Program-made: the position numbers and the translations under genes | Notes under the pieces: generated by a model | Told to the model about the DNA's origin: nothing | The model's database searches: none | Seen by the model: only the letters and a program-made list of their open reading frames with translations | Assembly: GCA_016715365.1 (NCBI GenBank) | Contig: JADKAM010000001.1 | Span: forward strand, 1,682,854 to 1,746,853 | DNA: 64,000 nucleotides | Reading direction: 5' to 3' | From: Chitinophagaceae bacterium | GTDB taxonomy: Bacteria > Bacteroidota > Bacteroidia > Chitinophagales > Chitinophagaceae | In this document: one piece after another, positions 1 through 9,500 of the stretch | Layout of the letters: the number at the start of each line of letters is the position of its first letter | Numbering within the stretch: the first letter of the stretch is position 1

Positions 1-215
1 AAGTAGATGAAATGAGCGATGCCGGCGGAATGACCATGAGTGAGCCTTTCATCATTGGTGAAACTATTAAGATCATTGACGGTCCGTTCAACGATTTTAA
101 CGGCGTTATTGAGGAAGTTAACGACGAAAAGAAAAAACTTAAAGTTCAGGTTAAGATATTTGGCCGGGCAACGCCGGTTGAACTTAGCTATATGCAGGTT
201 GAAAAAATTGTTTAA
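1..215 (+). CDS. nusG: Transcription termination/antitermination protein NusG, 3' end
   Basis: This is the C-terminal part of NusG, cut by the window edge; the frame is open from base 3. The visible part contains the KOW domain, with the pattern G-E-x-I-K-I-I-D-G-P-F around the first third and a final strand ending V-E-K-I-V. NusG binds RNA polymerase and links it to Rho or to the ribosome through this KOW domain. The internal ATGs at 12 and 39 are not the start. In most bacteria rplK follows directly; here two unrelated secreted-protein genes intervene. Confidence 0.9.
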   Translation, partial: VDEMSDAGGMTMSEPFIIGETIKIIDGPFNDFNGVIEEVNDEKKKLKVQVKIFGRATPVELSYMQVEKIV

Positions 216-220
216 ATTGC

Positions 221-244
221 AAAGCCACGAAAGTGGCTTTTTTA
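221..244 (+). terminator. Rho-independent terminator after nusG
   Basis: An 8-bp stem AAAGCCAC/GTGGCTTT with a GAAA tetraloop is followed by a run of T residues. It lies six bases after the nusG stop and would separate nusG from the downstream secreted protein. Confidence 0.8.
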
Positions 245-262
245 AATTTTAAATTATAAAAG

Positions 263-730
263 ATGAAAAAATTATTATTACTTATTCCAGCTTTATTGTT
301 AGGCATTTTCTTAATGGCCCAGCCACCTGAAGGAGATGCAAATACAGGTATGATATTTGGCGAAAAAACAACTGCTGATGGTGCAATACCGGTAGCCGAA
401 TTGCCCGGCAAGTTGAACGGTTCAAAGCCTGCAGATGTAAAAGTAACCGGTAAAGTAAAAGAAGTTTGCAAGGCAGAAGGTTGCTGGCTTAAAATGGAAA
501 CTGCAGACGGAGCCATGATGATTAAAATGAAAGATCATAAGTTTTTGGTGCCTTTATCAATGAACGGTAAAACAATTGTTGTTGACGGAACCGCTACATT
601 GAAAGAAACTACAGTTGATATGCTTAAACATTATGCAGAAGATGCAGGAAAGAGTAAGGCAGAAATTGATGCCATAACACAACCCAAGAAAGAAATAACC
701 ATGCAGGCTAAAGGTATTTTAGTACTGTAA
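263..730 (+). CDS. Secreted DUF4920-type protein
   Basis: A 155-residue protein with an N-terminal signal peptide (MKK, then a hydrophobic stretch to about residue 20). The body looks like DUF4920, a family of small exported OB-fold-like proteins in Bacteroidota. The characteristic feature is V-C-K-A-E-G-C-W-L around residues 67-75, two cysteines spaced by four, which could form a disulfide or bind metal. The function is unknown. It lies between the nusG terminator and its own strong terminator, so it is probably a single-gene unit. Confidence 0.75.
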   Translation: MKKLLLLIPALLLGIFLMAQPPEGDANTGMIFGEKTTADGAIPVAELPGKLNGSKPADVKVTGKVKEVCKAEGCWLKMETADGAMMIKMKDHKFLVPLSMNGKTIVVDGTATLKETTVDMLKHYAEDAGKSKAEIDAITQPKKEITMQAKGILVL

Positions 731-754
731 GAATCAATTATATTTTTATTTTGT

Positions 755-782
755 CCCCCCGATGTATCGGGGGGATTTTTTT
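755..782 (+). terminator. Strong Rho-independent terminator
   Basis: The stem CCCCCCGA/TCGGGGGG with a TGTA loop is followed by A and seven T residues. It ends the DUF4920 transcript, 25 bases after the stop codon. Confidence 0.9.
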
Positions 783-865
783 GAGTATACAGCAGCCAAC
801 AATAATCAGAATCCGGTAATAAGTTTACATTTGAGCATAAAACCAACGCACTAAAACTAACATTC

Positions 866-2428
866 ATGAAAAAGCTTTCCTTCATTATTGCTGCTATAAC
901 ATTTGTATTCACTTTCTCTGTTACCTCCACAGCACAGGTCATTACTTCAGCACAAATAGATTCACTTACAGAACTTACACTAAAGACTTTTGATGTGCCC
1001 GGCATTTCAGTAGGTGTAATAAAAGATGGTAAACTTATTCATGCAAAAGGTTACGGTGTTCGTTCGTTGCGTACCATGCAAAAAGTGGATGAAAATACCT
1101 TGTTTGGTGTTGCAAGCAACAGTAAAGCATTTACCAGCGCTGCTTTGGGTATGTTGATTGATGAGGGTAAACTGAAATGGGATGATAAAGTGACCGATTA
1201 TATTCCCGAATTTAAAATGTACGATCCTTATGTTACAGATGCTTTTACAATCCGGGATTTATTAACGCATCGCAGTGGATTAGGATTAGGTGCCGGCGAT
1301 CTGATGATGTTTCCCGACTCAAACAATTTCACCAAAAAAGATATCATACATAACCTGCGCTATTTAAAAGCGGTATCAGCCTTTCGTACTAAATATGATT
1401 ATGATAACAACCTCTATATTGTAGCCGGCGAAGTAATAGCAAGAGTAAGCGGCTTAAGTTGGGAAGATTTTGTTGAACAACGCATCATGCAGCCACTCGG
1501 TATGACAGCCAGTAAAGCGTCCATCACCAGGTTGCCAAACAGAAACAATATTGTAATGCCCCATGCTCCCGTTAATGGAAAAATAACCACCATTGATATT
1601 GAGTGGAGCGAAACAGCCAATGCGGCAGGTGGTATTGTAAGTAATATCACCGACCTCAGCAAATGGCTGATCATGCAAATGGATAATGGTAAGTATGGTG
1701 ATGGAAAAAAAATGTTCAGTGAAGAAGTGCACAACGATTTTTGGGCACCACAAACCATTATTAATGTTGGTGGACCCGGAGCATATAATACACATTTTGC
1801 AGCTTATGGCCTGGGTTGGTTTTTAAGCGATGTTAAAGGGTATAAACAGGTTACACATACAGGCGGACTTGCCGGTATTGTAACACAAATCACTTTAATA
1901 CCCGAATTAAAATTAGGAATCATTGTATTGACCAATCAGCAGTCTGGTGCCGCTTTTACAGCTATTACCAACACCATTAAAGATAGTTACCTGGGCGTAA
2001 AAGGCTTTGACAGGGTAAAGCAAATGCACGACCGGGTTGTAAAAAATGAGGCCGATGCAAAAAAGATAACCGATACTATCTGGGCGGGCATTGCAGCGCA
2101 ACAAAAAAGTAATGCACCCAAAGCTGACATCAATAATTTCACTGGTACTTACACCGATCAATGGTTTGGCGATGTAACCATTTCTGTAAAGAACGGGCAG
2201 CCGTGGTTTGACAGCAAGCGTTCCCCAAAACTCAGCGGTATATTGCTGCCTTTTAAAGGCAATACCTTCGTCGCTAAATGGAACGACCGCAGTATGGATG
2301 CCGACGCTTATGTAAAATTTGAACTGGACGAAAATGATAAAGCCTCTGGTTTTAAAATGGCTGCTATTTCCCCATTAACCGATTTTAGCTTTGATTTTCA
2401 GGATCTGGATTTGAAAAGGGTAAAATAA
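866..2428 (+). CDS. Exported serine hydrolase, beta-lactamase/penicillin-binding-protein-like
   Basis: A 520-residue exported protein; the signal peptide ends near residue 23 (S-T-A-Q). The beta-lactamase class C/esterase EstB fold is indicated by S84-N-S-K87 (SxxK nucleophile motif) and by a Y-D-N motif near residue 178. A T-H-T-G-G segment near residue 333 serves as the HxG third motif. The C-terminal 110 residues look like the DUF3471 domain that often follows this catalytic domain in Bacteroidota. The likely role is hydrolysis of a peptide, D-amino acid peptide or ester in the periplasm; the true substrate cannot be read from sequence. It stands alone between nusG and rplK, which is unusual placement. 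Confidence 0.85.
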   Translation: MKKLSFIIAAITFVFTFSVTSTAQVITSAQIDSLTELTLKTFDVPGISVGVIKDGKLIHAKGYGVRSLRTMQKVDENTLFGVASNSKAFTSAALGMLIDEGKLKWDDKVTDYIPEFKMYDPYVTDAFTIRDLLTHRSGLGLGAGDLMMFPDSNNFTKKDIIHNLRYLKAVSAFRTKYDYDNNLYIVAGEVIARVSGLSWEDFVEQRIMQPLGMTASKASITRLPNRNNIVMPHAPVNGKITTIDIEWSETANAAGGIVSNITDLSKWLIMQMDNGKYGDGKKMFSEEVHNDFWAPQTIINVGGPGAYNTHFAAYGLGWFLSDVKGYKQVTHTGGLAGIVTQITLIPELKLGIIVLTNQQSGAAFTAITNTIKDSYLGVKGFDRVKQMHDRVVKNEADAKKITDTIWAGIAAQQKSNAPKADINNFTGTYTDQWFGDVTISVKNGQPWFDSKRSPKLSGILLPFKGNTFVAKWNDRSMDADAYVKFELDENDKASGFKMAAISPLTDFSFDFQDLDLKRVK

Positions 2429-2522
2429 TGACTACTAAAAGTGCTAAATGCCTGGCTTTCAATAAACTGCCAAAAGCTTAAAAAAATCTAAAATCGGCAA
2501 TCTAAAATCTAAAATAAATACA

Positions 2523-2530
2523 TACCTTTG
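2523..2530 (+). promoter_or_regulatory. Bacteroidota -7 element upstream of rplK
   Basis: TACCTTTG matches the Bacteroidota -7 consensus TAnnTTTG and is followed by a GC-rich start (CCGCCCC). It lies 85 bases before the rplK start. No clear TTG -33 element is seen at 20 bases upstream. It probably drives rplK-rplA-rplJ-rplL. Confidence 0.6.
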
Positions 2531-2614
2531 CCGCCCCAAATAGTTCTTTAGTAGAAATATTGACTTGGGAGTTTCGGTTATTGCCGGAACGTTATCACCA
2601 AAAAAAGTAAAAAA

Positions 2615-3058
2615 ATGGCAAAAGAGATCACCGGCTATGTCAAGCTCCAGTGTAAAGGAGGACAAGCCAATCCGGCACCGCCAATAGGACCTGCCTTAGG
2701 TTCTAAAGGTATCAACATCATGGAGTTCTGTAAAGCTTTCAATGGCAGAACCCAGGACAAACAGGGTAAAGTGCTTCCTGTTTTAATCACCGTTTATGCT
2801 GACAAGTCTTTCGACTTCGTTATCAAAACCCCACCCGCAGCTGTACAGTTAATGGATGCAGCAAAAATCACCAGCGGCAGTAAAGAACCAAACCGTGTTA
2901 AGGTTGGAAAAGTTACCTGGGCTCAGGTAGAAGAGATAGCCAAAGACAAAATGGAAGATCTGAACGCTTTTACTATTAACAGCGCTATGAAAATGGTTGC
3001 CGGTACTGCACGCAGTATGGGTTTAACTGTTGAAGGTACAGCTCCCTGGGAAAATTAA
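2615..3058 (+). CDS. rplK: 50S ribosomal protein L11
   Basis: A 147-residue protein of normal L11 length. The N-terminal domain has the proline-rich P-A-P-P-I-G-P-A-L-G loop (about residues 21-30), where ribosome-stalk factors and thiostrepton act. The C-terminal domain binds 23S rRNA at the GTPase-associated centre. It is the first gene of the rplK-rplA-rplJ-rplL group, 25 bases before rplA, behind a TAnnTTTG promoter element. Confidence 0.97.
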   Translation: MAKEITGYVKLQCKGGQANPAPPIGPALGSKGINIMEFCKAFNGRTQDKQGKVLPVLITVYADKSFDFVIKTPPAAVQLMDAAKITSGSKEPNRVKVGKVTWAQVEEIAKDKMEDLNAFTINSAMKMVAGTARSMGLTVEGTAPWEN

Positions 3059-3082
3059 TTATCAACCTAAAATTTGTAAAAA

Positions 3083-3772
3083 ATGATTACGAAAAAAAGA
3101 AAAGTAGCAAATACTAAGGTTGATATTAATAAAGCATATTCCTTAAAGGAAGCTTCAGCCTTGGTTAAAGAAGTAAACACAACAAAATTCGATAGTTCTG
3201 TTGATCTGCACATTAAATTGGGAGTAGATCCTAAGAAAGCCGATCAGGCCATCCGTGGTACAGTATCACTGCCTCATGGAACCGGTAAAACAAAACGTGT
3301 ATTGGTTTTATGTACACCAGATAAAGAAGCCGAAGCTACTGCAGCCGGTGCTGATTATGTTGGTTTGGATGAATTCATTACCAAGATCGAAGGCGGTTGG
3401 ACAGATATTGATGTAATTGTTGCCACTCCATCGGTAATGCCGAAGATTGGTAAATTGGGTAAAGTGTTAGGTCCACGTAACCTGATGCCGAATCCTAAAA
3501 CAGGTACAGTTACCAATGATGTGGCAGGTGCCATCAATGATTTAAAAGGTGGTAAAATTGCTTTTAAGGTAGATAAAGTGGGTATTATCCATGCTTCTAT
3601 CGGCAGGGTAAGTTTTGCTCCTGAAAAGATCGCTGAAAACAGCCAGGAACTTATTAATGCTGTAGTTAAATTAAAACCATCTTCCTCTAAAGGTACTTAC
3701 CTGAGAGGTGTTAGCATGGCCAGTACAATGAGCCCCGGTATTTCAATTGACACAAAATCTGTTCAAAACTAA
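3083..3772 (+). CDS. rplA: 50S ribosomal protein L1
   Basis: A 229-residue L1 of normal length. The L1 signature around G-K-V-L-G-P-R-N-L-M-P-N-P-K-T-G is at about residues 126-142. L1 forms the mobile stalk that helps release deacylated tRNA. In many bacteria it also represses its own operon by binding its mRNA; no such site could be confirmed here by eye. It sits between rplK and rplJ. Confidence 0.97.
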   Translation: MITKKRKVANTKVDINKAYSLKEASALVKEVNTTKFDSSVDLHIKLGVDPKKADQAIRGTVSLPHGTGKTKRVLVLCTPDKEAEATAAGADYVGLDEFITKIEGGWTDIDVIVATPSVMPKIGKLGKVLGPRNLMPNPKTGTVTNDVAGAINDLKGGKIAFKVDKVGIIHASIGRVSFAPEKIAENSQELINAVVKLKPSSSKGTYLRGVSMASTMSPGISIDTKSVQN

Positions 3773-3778
3773 TCCAGG

Positions 3779-3798
3779 TACTGAGCGAAGTCGAAGTA
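3779..3798. repeat. Dispersed repeat of the CTGAGC-GTCGAAG type
   Basis: The near-palindrome TACTGAGCGAAGTCGAAGTA lies in the short gap between rplA and rplJ. Related words with the same CTGAGC and TCGAAG halves occur in the intergenic regions at 19538-19554 and 28112-28199. It looks like a short dispersed intergenic repeat rather than a gene-specific signal. Confidence 0.55.
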
Positions 3799-3823
3799 CA
3801 AAGGATGACAAAAAATAATTGAT

Positions 3824-4492
3824 ATGACAAAGCAGGAAAAAAATGAAGTGATTGAGGTGCTGAAAGGCAAGTTTGCCCAGTACAACAACTTCTATATAAC
3901 CGATACAGAAAGCTTAACAGTAGCACAGGTTGGCAAATTGCGCAACCATTGCTTTAATAAGCAGGTAGAAATGAAAGTGGCTAAGAATACACTTATCCGC
4001 AAAGCATTAGAAAGCCTGGATGCTGAAAAATACAGCGGCGTTTTTGATTCACTGCACCAGGTAACAGCCCTGATGTTCAGCGAAAATCCAAAAGAGCCGG
4101 CGATGATCATCAGCAGCTTTCGTAAAGAGAACAACAACGAAAGGCCTTTACTGAAAGCAGCTTTCATTAACGGAGATGTATTTGTTGGTAACGATCAGCT
4201 GAAAGCATTAACCCAGATCAAAACCAAGAATGAACTGATTGGTGAAGTGATCGGCTTATTGCAATCACCAATACAACGTGTATTGGGCGCTTTACAAAAC
4301 AAAGATGCAGCAAAGGAAGTAGTAGCTGAAGAAGCTGCTGCACCGGTTGCGGAAGTTGTAGCAGAAGCTCCAGCTGTTGAAGCAGCCCCGGTTGCCGAAG
4401 CACCAGCTACAGAAACACCAGCAGCAGAAGCAGCACCGGAAACACCGGCCGCTGAAGATGCAAAAGGTGAAGATGAAGCACCACAGGCTTAA
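3824..4492 (+). CDS. rplJ: 50S ribosomal protein L10 with long acidic Ala/Pro tail
   Basis: A 222-residue protein. The first roughly 165 residues are ordinary L10, which binds 23S rRNA and anchors L7/L12 dimers at the ribosomal stalk. After residue about 165 there is a 57-residue low-complexity extension made almost wholly of Ala, Glu, Val, Pro and Thr, ending D-E-A-P-Q-A. Typical L10 proteins end near residue 165-175, so the tail is an addition. It is probably disordered. It precedes rplL by 119 bases. Confidence 0.95.
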   Translation: MTKQEKNEVIEVLKGKFAQYNNFYITDTESLTVAQVGKLRNHCFNKQVEMKVAKNTLIRKALESLDAEKYSGVFDSLHQVTALMFSENPKEPAMIISSFRKENNNERPLLKAAFINGDVFVGNDQLKALTQIKTKNELIGEVIGLLQSPIQRVLGALQNKDAAKEVVAEEAAAPVAEVVAEAPAVEAAPVAEAPATETPAAEAAPETPAAEDAKGEDEAPQA

Positions 4493-4611
4493 TTAAACCT
4501 GTAACCATTTGAAATAAGCTAATTAATTAGCTCATTAAATAAAGTAACAATTTTTTAAAAACGCTCCGACGGACCCTTTAAGGGTGTGAAGCCGGAAAAA
4601 AAACAAACATT

Positions 4612-4983
4612 ATGGCAGACGTAAAAGCATTAGCTGAAAACTTAGTAGGCTTAACAGTAAAAGAAGTACAGGAATTAGCAGAATTCTTAAAATCAGAGTA
4701 TGGTATTGAACCAGCTGCTGCTGCAGTTGTAGTAAGTGCTGGTGGCGATGGCCCGGCTGCTGCTGAAGAGAAAACATCTTTTGATGTTATCTTAAAAAGC
4801 GCAGGTGCTAACAAATTAGCGATCGTTAAGATCGTTAAAGAATTAACAGGCTTAGGACTGAAAGAAGCTAAAGATTTAGTTGATGGCGCTCCAAAACCAG
4901 TTAAAGAAGGTGCTGATAAAGCAACTGCAGAAGAAATCAAAACTAAATTAACAGAAGCAGGTGCTGACGTTGAAATTGCTTAA
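4612..4983 (+). CDS. rplL: 50S ribosomal protein L7/L12
   Basis: A 123-residue protein of normal L7/L12 length. An N-terminal dimerisation domain leads through an Ala-rich hinge (about residues 38-50) into the C-terminal domain that contacts translation GTPases (K-I-V-K-E-L-T-G-L-G-L-K-E-A-K around residues 82-96). The upstream gap holds a perfect 16-bp palindrome AGCTAATTAATTAGCT at 4517-4532 and a small GC-rich hairpin candidate near 4561-4595. Either could regulate L7/L12 levels relative to L10. A strong terminator follows. Confidence 0.97.
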   Translation: MADVKALAENLVGLTVKEVQELAEFLKSEYGIEPAAAAVVVSAGGDGPAAAEEKTSFDVILKSAGANKLAIVKIVKELTGLGLKEAKDLVDGAPKPVKEGADKATAEEIKTKLTEAGADVEIA

Positions 4984-5007
4984 TTAATTCCTTTAAAATA
5001 GCTAAAG

Positions 5008-5040
5008 GCCGATACGCATCAAGTGTATCGGCTTTTTTTT
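5008..5040 (+). terminator. Rho-independent terminator after rplL
   Basis: A 10-bp stem (GCCGATACGC with GTGTATCGGC, one G-T pair) and a five-base loop are followed by eight T residues. It ends the ribosomal-protein transcript, so rpoB is not simply read through from rplL. Confidence 0.9.
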
Positions 5041-5112
5041 GAAATTTTTACTTGGTATAAATTGTGGCCGTTTTATTTTGTATAATATATTTAAATCAGC
5101 GATTTCAATAAA

Positions 5113-6297
5113 ATGCATTCTACCCAAAGTCTATTGCCTGCACCTAAAAAAGTACCTGTTACATACGTTACAACTGCCGATGCATTGGCAAGTTGCATAT
5201 GCCAGCTTGAACAGGCAACCGAAATCGCATTTGACCTGGAATTTGACCGCGACAATTATACGTATGGCTTCAACCTATGCTTAATGCAAATTGCCAGCGC
5301 TACACATTGCTTTCTTATTGATCCCAAAGCCGGCCTGGATATTACTTTGACTTTTCCGGTTTTGGAAAATCCGGCCATACAAAAAGTTGTACACTGCTCT
5401 TCAGAAGATTTACGATTGCTGCACTCTTTAAAATGCTACCCAACAAACCTGGCGGATACAGAAGTTTATGCCAAACTGCTAAACTACGAACGAACATCGC
5501 TTGGTGCTATGATACAGCAGCTGTTTGGTTTGGAACTGGATAAAAAAATGCAGAAAGTAAACTGGGTATTAAGGCCACTGAAGCAGGAACAACTTATTTA
5601 TGCAGCCAACGATGTACTGTATCTTCTGCAAATGAAGGCTGCACTGGAAGAACAGGCAGCAGAAAAAAATATGCTCCCTTTTTTGCAGGATGAAAACAGC
5701 CTCTTGACCTCCACTATACACAGTTTGGAGCCTAAAGATAATTTCCTTAAAAAAAGTGATTTACTTTACTTAAGCCCTTACCATCAGTATGTACTAAATG
5801 GTTTGTTTTGCTACAGAGATAAGCTTGCCCAACAGCAAAATAAGCCTGCACACTACATTATGAATGAAGAAACTGTACGAAACCTGGCATCAAACAAAAT
5901 AGGCCAAAACGATTGGCAAAGTACAAAAGGTTTACACCCTGCAGTTAAAAGTAATGAAGGCCAGGACATGCTGTTTAGATACATCGAAAAATTACATATC
6001 GATGCAAACAGTAAAAAATTATCTCGTAAAAGAAACCGTGTAGACTACCTGGATAGGGATTTTCAAACGGAAAAAGAAAAATCAGATATTATAAAAGCAT
6101 CGATCTTTACCCCCATTCAAAACGAGATTACTACAAACTTTGGCGAACATGCTATGCGCTTTATTTTTAGCACTGCTACGGTAAATACCATTTTACAAGG
6201 CCAGTTAAAAATAGGAGAAATGAAAGCGCCCTATAAAAGAATGCTTATTAAAAATGCTGCTCAGAAACTGGGTATAGATTTATCGGGGTATGAGTAA
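5113..6297 (+). CDS. rnd: Ribonuclease D-like 3'-5' exonuclease with HRDC domain
   Basis: A 394-residue protein. The DEDD exonuclease domain occupies about residues 15-195. Exo I is F-D-L-E-F-D, Exo II is V-H-C-S-S-E-D-L-R-L-L, and Exo III is Y-A-A-N-D-V (DEDDy type). The HRDC-like helical domain follows in about residues 215-300. RNase D trims the 3' ends of tRNA and other stable RNAs. The start ATG at 5113 follows the rplL terminator. The gene sits between rplL and rpoB, splitting the usual rplL-rpoB unit. Confidence 0.9.
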   Translation: MHSTQSLLPAPKKVPVTYVTTADALASCICQLEQATEIAFDLEFDRDNYTYGFNLCLMQIASATHCFLIDPKAGLDITLTFPVLENPAIQKVVHCSSEDLRLLHSLKCYPTNLADTEVYAKLLNYERTSLGAMIQQLFGLELDKKMQKVNWVLRPLKQEQLIYAANDVLYLLQMKAALEEQAAEKNMLPFLQDENSLLTSTIHSLEPKDNFLKKSDLLYLSPYHQYVLNGLFCYRDKLAQQQNKPAHYIMNEETVRNLASNKIGQNDWQSTKGLHPAVKSNEGQDMLFRYIEKLHIDANSKKLSRKRNRVDYLDRDFQTEKEKSDIIKASIFTPIQNEITTNFGEHAMRFIFSTATVNTILQGQLKIGEMKAPYKRMLIKNAAQKLGIDLSGYE

Positions 6298-6489
6298 GGG
6301 TTGTTTTCATTATCAATTCCCCTGAAACTAGTCGGGTGCCAAATCGATAAAAACGATTTTAAGCAGGTTTATTCAGGCTTTTTAAACCCAGGAATAAGAA
6401 AAAGGCCTAAATATTCGGGTTATCCACAAAAACCCTTCCAATTCCACAAAAAATCGTATATCGTAATCAAAAAATAGGAAAATAATCCC

Positions 6490-6497
6490 TACCTTTG
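6490..6497 (+). promoter_or_regulatory. Bacteroidota -7 element upstream of rpoB
   Basis: TACCTTTG matches TAnnTTTG and is followed by CCCTCC, much like the rplK and tRNA-Asp promoters in this window. It lies 90 bases before the rpoB start, in a 289-base gap after rnd. A convincing -33 TTG is not visible. It likely gives rpoBC its own promoter. Confidence 0.6.
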
Positions 6498-6586
6498 CCC
6501 TCCTTTAATTTAGGGGCAGTGGCGCAAGTTGTTCCAAAGCCTTAAAATAAAGGATCTTCTGCACACTTAAACGTCTTAATTACAAT

Positions 6587-9500
6587 ATGTCTGCAACAAA
6601 AACACCCGCTGCTAAACGTTTCAATTTCGGTAAAGTTGAATTTTTAGCGGAAACACCTGATTTGCTGGGAATCCAGATCCAATCGTTTAAAGACTTTTTT
6701 CAGTTACAAACCACTCCCGACAAACGTAACGTGGAGGGCTTGTTCCGTGTATTTAAGGAAAATTTTCCTATTACAGATACACGTAACATTTTTGTTCTGG
6801 AATTTTTGGACTATTTCGTAGATCCTCCACGTTACACTATTGAAGAGTGTATCGAAAGAGGTTTAACCTACGCTGTTCCCTTAAAAGCCAAACTGCGCCT
6901 TAGTTGTAATGACGAAGAGCACGTTGATTTCCAAACCATCGTTCAGGACGTGTTTTTGGGAAATATCCCATACATGACACCACGTGGTACATTCGTTATC
7001 AACGGTGCTGAAAGGGTAGTAGTTAGCCAGTTACACCGTTCACCCGGTGTATTCTTCGGCCAGTCTGTTCACCCGAATGGTACCAAGATCTACTCTGCAA
7101 GGGTTATTCCTTTCAAAGGTGCCTGGATGGAGTTTGCAACAGATATCAACAATGTGATGTTTGCTTACATCGACCGTAAGAAAAAATTCCCGGTTACTAC
7201 CTTATTACGTTCTATAGGTTTTGAAACTGATAAAGACATACTGGAACTATTCGGCATGGCTGATGAGGTTAAAGCTGATAAAAAGAGCCTGGAGAAATGC
7301 ATTGGCAAGCGTCTCGCTGCACGTGTATTGCGTACCTGGGTTGAAGATTTTGTGGATGAAGATACCGGTGAGGTTGTTTCTATCGAAAGAAACGAGATCA
7401 TCCTTGAAAGGGATACCGTTTTAGATGAATCAAATATTATGATGATCATCCAGATGGAAGTGAAGAGTGTATTTATTCAGAAAGAAGAAGTGAGTGGTGA
7501 TTACGCCATTATCTACAATACATTAAATAAAGATACCTCTAACAGTGAACTGGAAGCGGTTCAGCACATCTACAAGCAATTGCGTGGTGCTGATGCCCCT
7601 GATGATGAAACTGCACGTGGTATTATTGATAAATTATTTTTCAGTGATAAGCGTTACGATCTGGGTGAAGTAGGCCGTTATAAAATTAACCGTCGCCTGG
7701 GTCTTGATTTCCCGATCACTAAAAAAGTTTTGACCAAAGATGATATCATTGCCATCATTAAAACCCTGGTGTTATTAACCAATGGCAAAAGTGAAGTGGA
7801 TGATATTGATCACTTAAGTAACCGTCGTGTACGTACCGTGGGTGAGCAATTGTATGCCCAGTTTGGTGTTGGTCTGGCCCGTATGGCCCGTACCATCCGT
7901 GAAAGAATGAACGTACGTGATAACGAGGTGTTCACGCCTGTTGATCTGATCAACGCCAGAACACTTTCTTCTGTTATCAATTCATTCTTCGGTACATCAC
8001 AGTTATCTCAGTTCTTAGATCAAACCAATCCTTTAAGTGAGATCACGCATAAGCGTCGTATCTCCGCTCTCGGACCCGGTGGTTTAAGCCGTGAGCGTGC
8101 TGGTTTTGAGGTACGTGACGTTCACTATTCTCACTACGGCCGTTTGTGTACTATTGAAACTCCGGAAGGACCAAACATTGGTTTGATATCTACACTTTGT
8201 GTACATGCCAAGATCAATGATATGGGCTTTATTGAAACACCATACCATAAGGTAACTGATGGTAAGGCTGATATGAAGAAGATCACTTTCCTGAGTGCTG
8301 AAGAAGAAGATACTGCAAAGATTGCACAGGCAAATATTGAAATGGATGCGAAAGGAAACTTCGTTGACGACAGAATTAAGAGTCGCCAGACAGGTGATTT
8401 CCCGATCCTTGATAAGAACGAAGTTGAATACATGGATGTGGCACCAAACCAGATCGTTGGTTTAAGTGCTTCACTGATTCCGTTCCTGGAGCATGATGAT
8501 GCTAACCGTGCTTTGATGGGATCGAACATGCAACGCCAGGCTGTACCATTGATCAAACCGGAAGTGCCGATCGTAGGTACCGGTTTGGAAGGTAAAGCTG
8601 CCCGTGATGCAAGGATCCAGGTTCATGCAGATGGAGAAGGTGTTGTTGAGTATGTAGATGCAAACGAAATTCATGTTCGTTACAAGCGTAACGAAACACA
8701 GCAGTTGGTGAGCTTTGATGAAGATCTGATCGTTTATAAATTAACCAAGTTCGTTCGTACCAACCAGGAAACATGTATTAACCTGCGCCCTGCTGTTGTT
8801 AAAGGACAAAAAGTGAGCGAAGGCGATTTCTTAACCGAAGGTTATGCAACCAAAGGTGGTGAAATTGCTTTGGGTAGAAATATGAAAGTCGCATTCATGC
8901 CATGGAAGGGTTACAACTTCGAGGATGCGATCGTTATCAGTGAGAAAGTGGTTAAAGAAGATCTGTTTACTTCGCTGCATATTTCTGAATACGAAATTGA
9001 AGTACGTGATACCAAATTGGGTGAAGAAGAACTGACTCCGGATATCCCGAACGTTAGTGAAGAAGCAACCAAAGACCTGGATCAGAACGGTATCATCCGA
9101 ATTGGTGCTCATGTAAAAGAAGGTGATATTATTATTGGTAAAATAACTCCAAAAGGTGAAAGTGATCCTACACCGGAAGAGAAATTATTACGTGCCATTT
9201 TTGGTGATAAAGCCGGTGATGCAAAAGATGCTTCTTTAAAAGCGTCAAGCGGAACAGAAGGTGTTATCATTGATAAGAAATTATTCCAGCGTGCCAAGAA
9301 AGATAAGAATGCGAAAGTGAGAGAGAAAGCGCAAATGGATAAGATCGAGAAAACGCATGAGAAGAATGAAGTTGATTTGCTTGAATTACTGATTAACAAA
9401 CTGCAGACCTTATTGAAAGATAAGAGCAGTGCAGGTGTCAGCAATAATTTTGGTGAAGTGTTGATCGGTAAAGGAGCAAAATTCAATGCGAAGAATTTAG

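Noticed and set aside
8134..8556. Long minus-strand frames inside rpoB and rpoC
   Set aside because: They are shadows of the conserved polymerase genes on the opposite strand.
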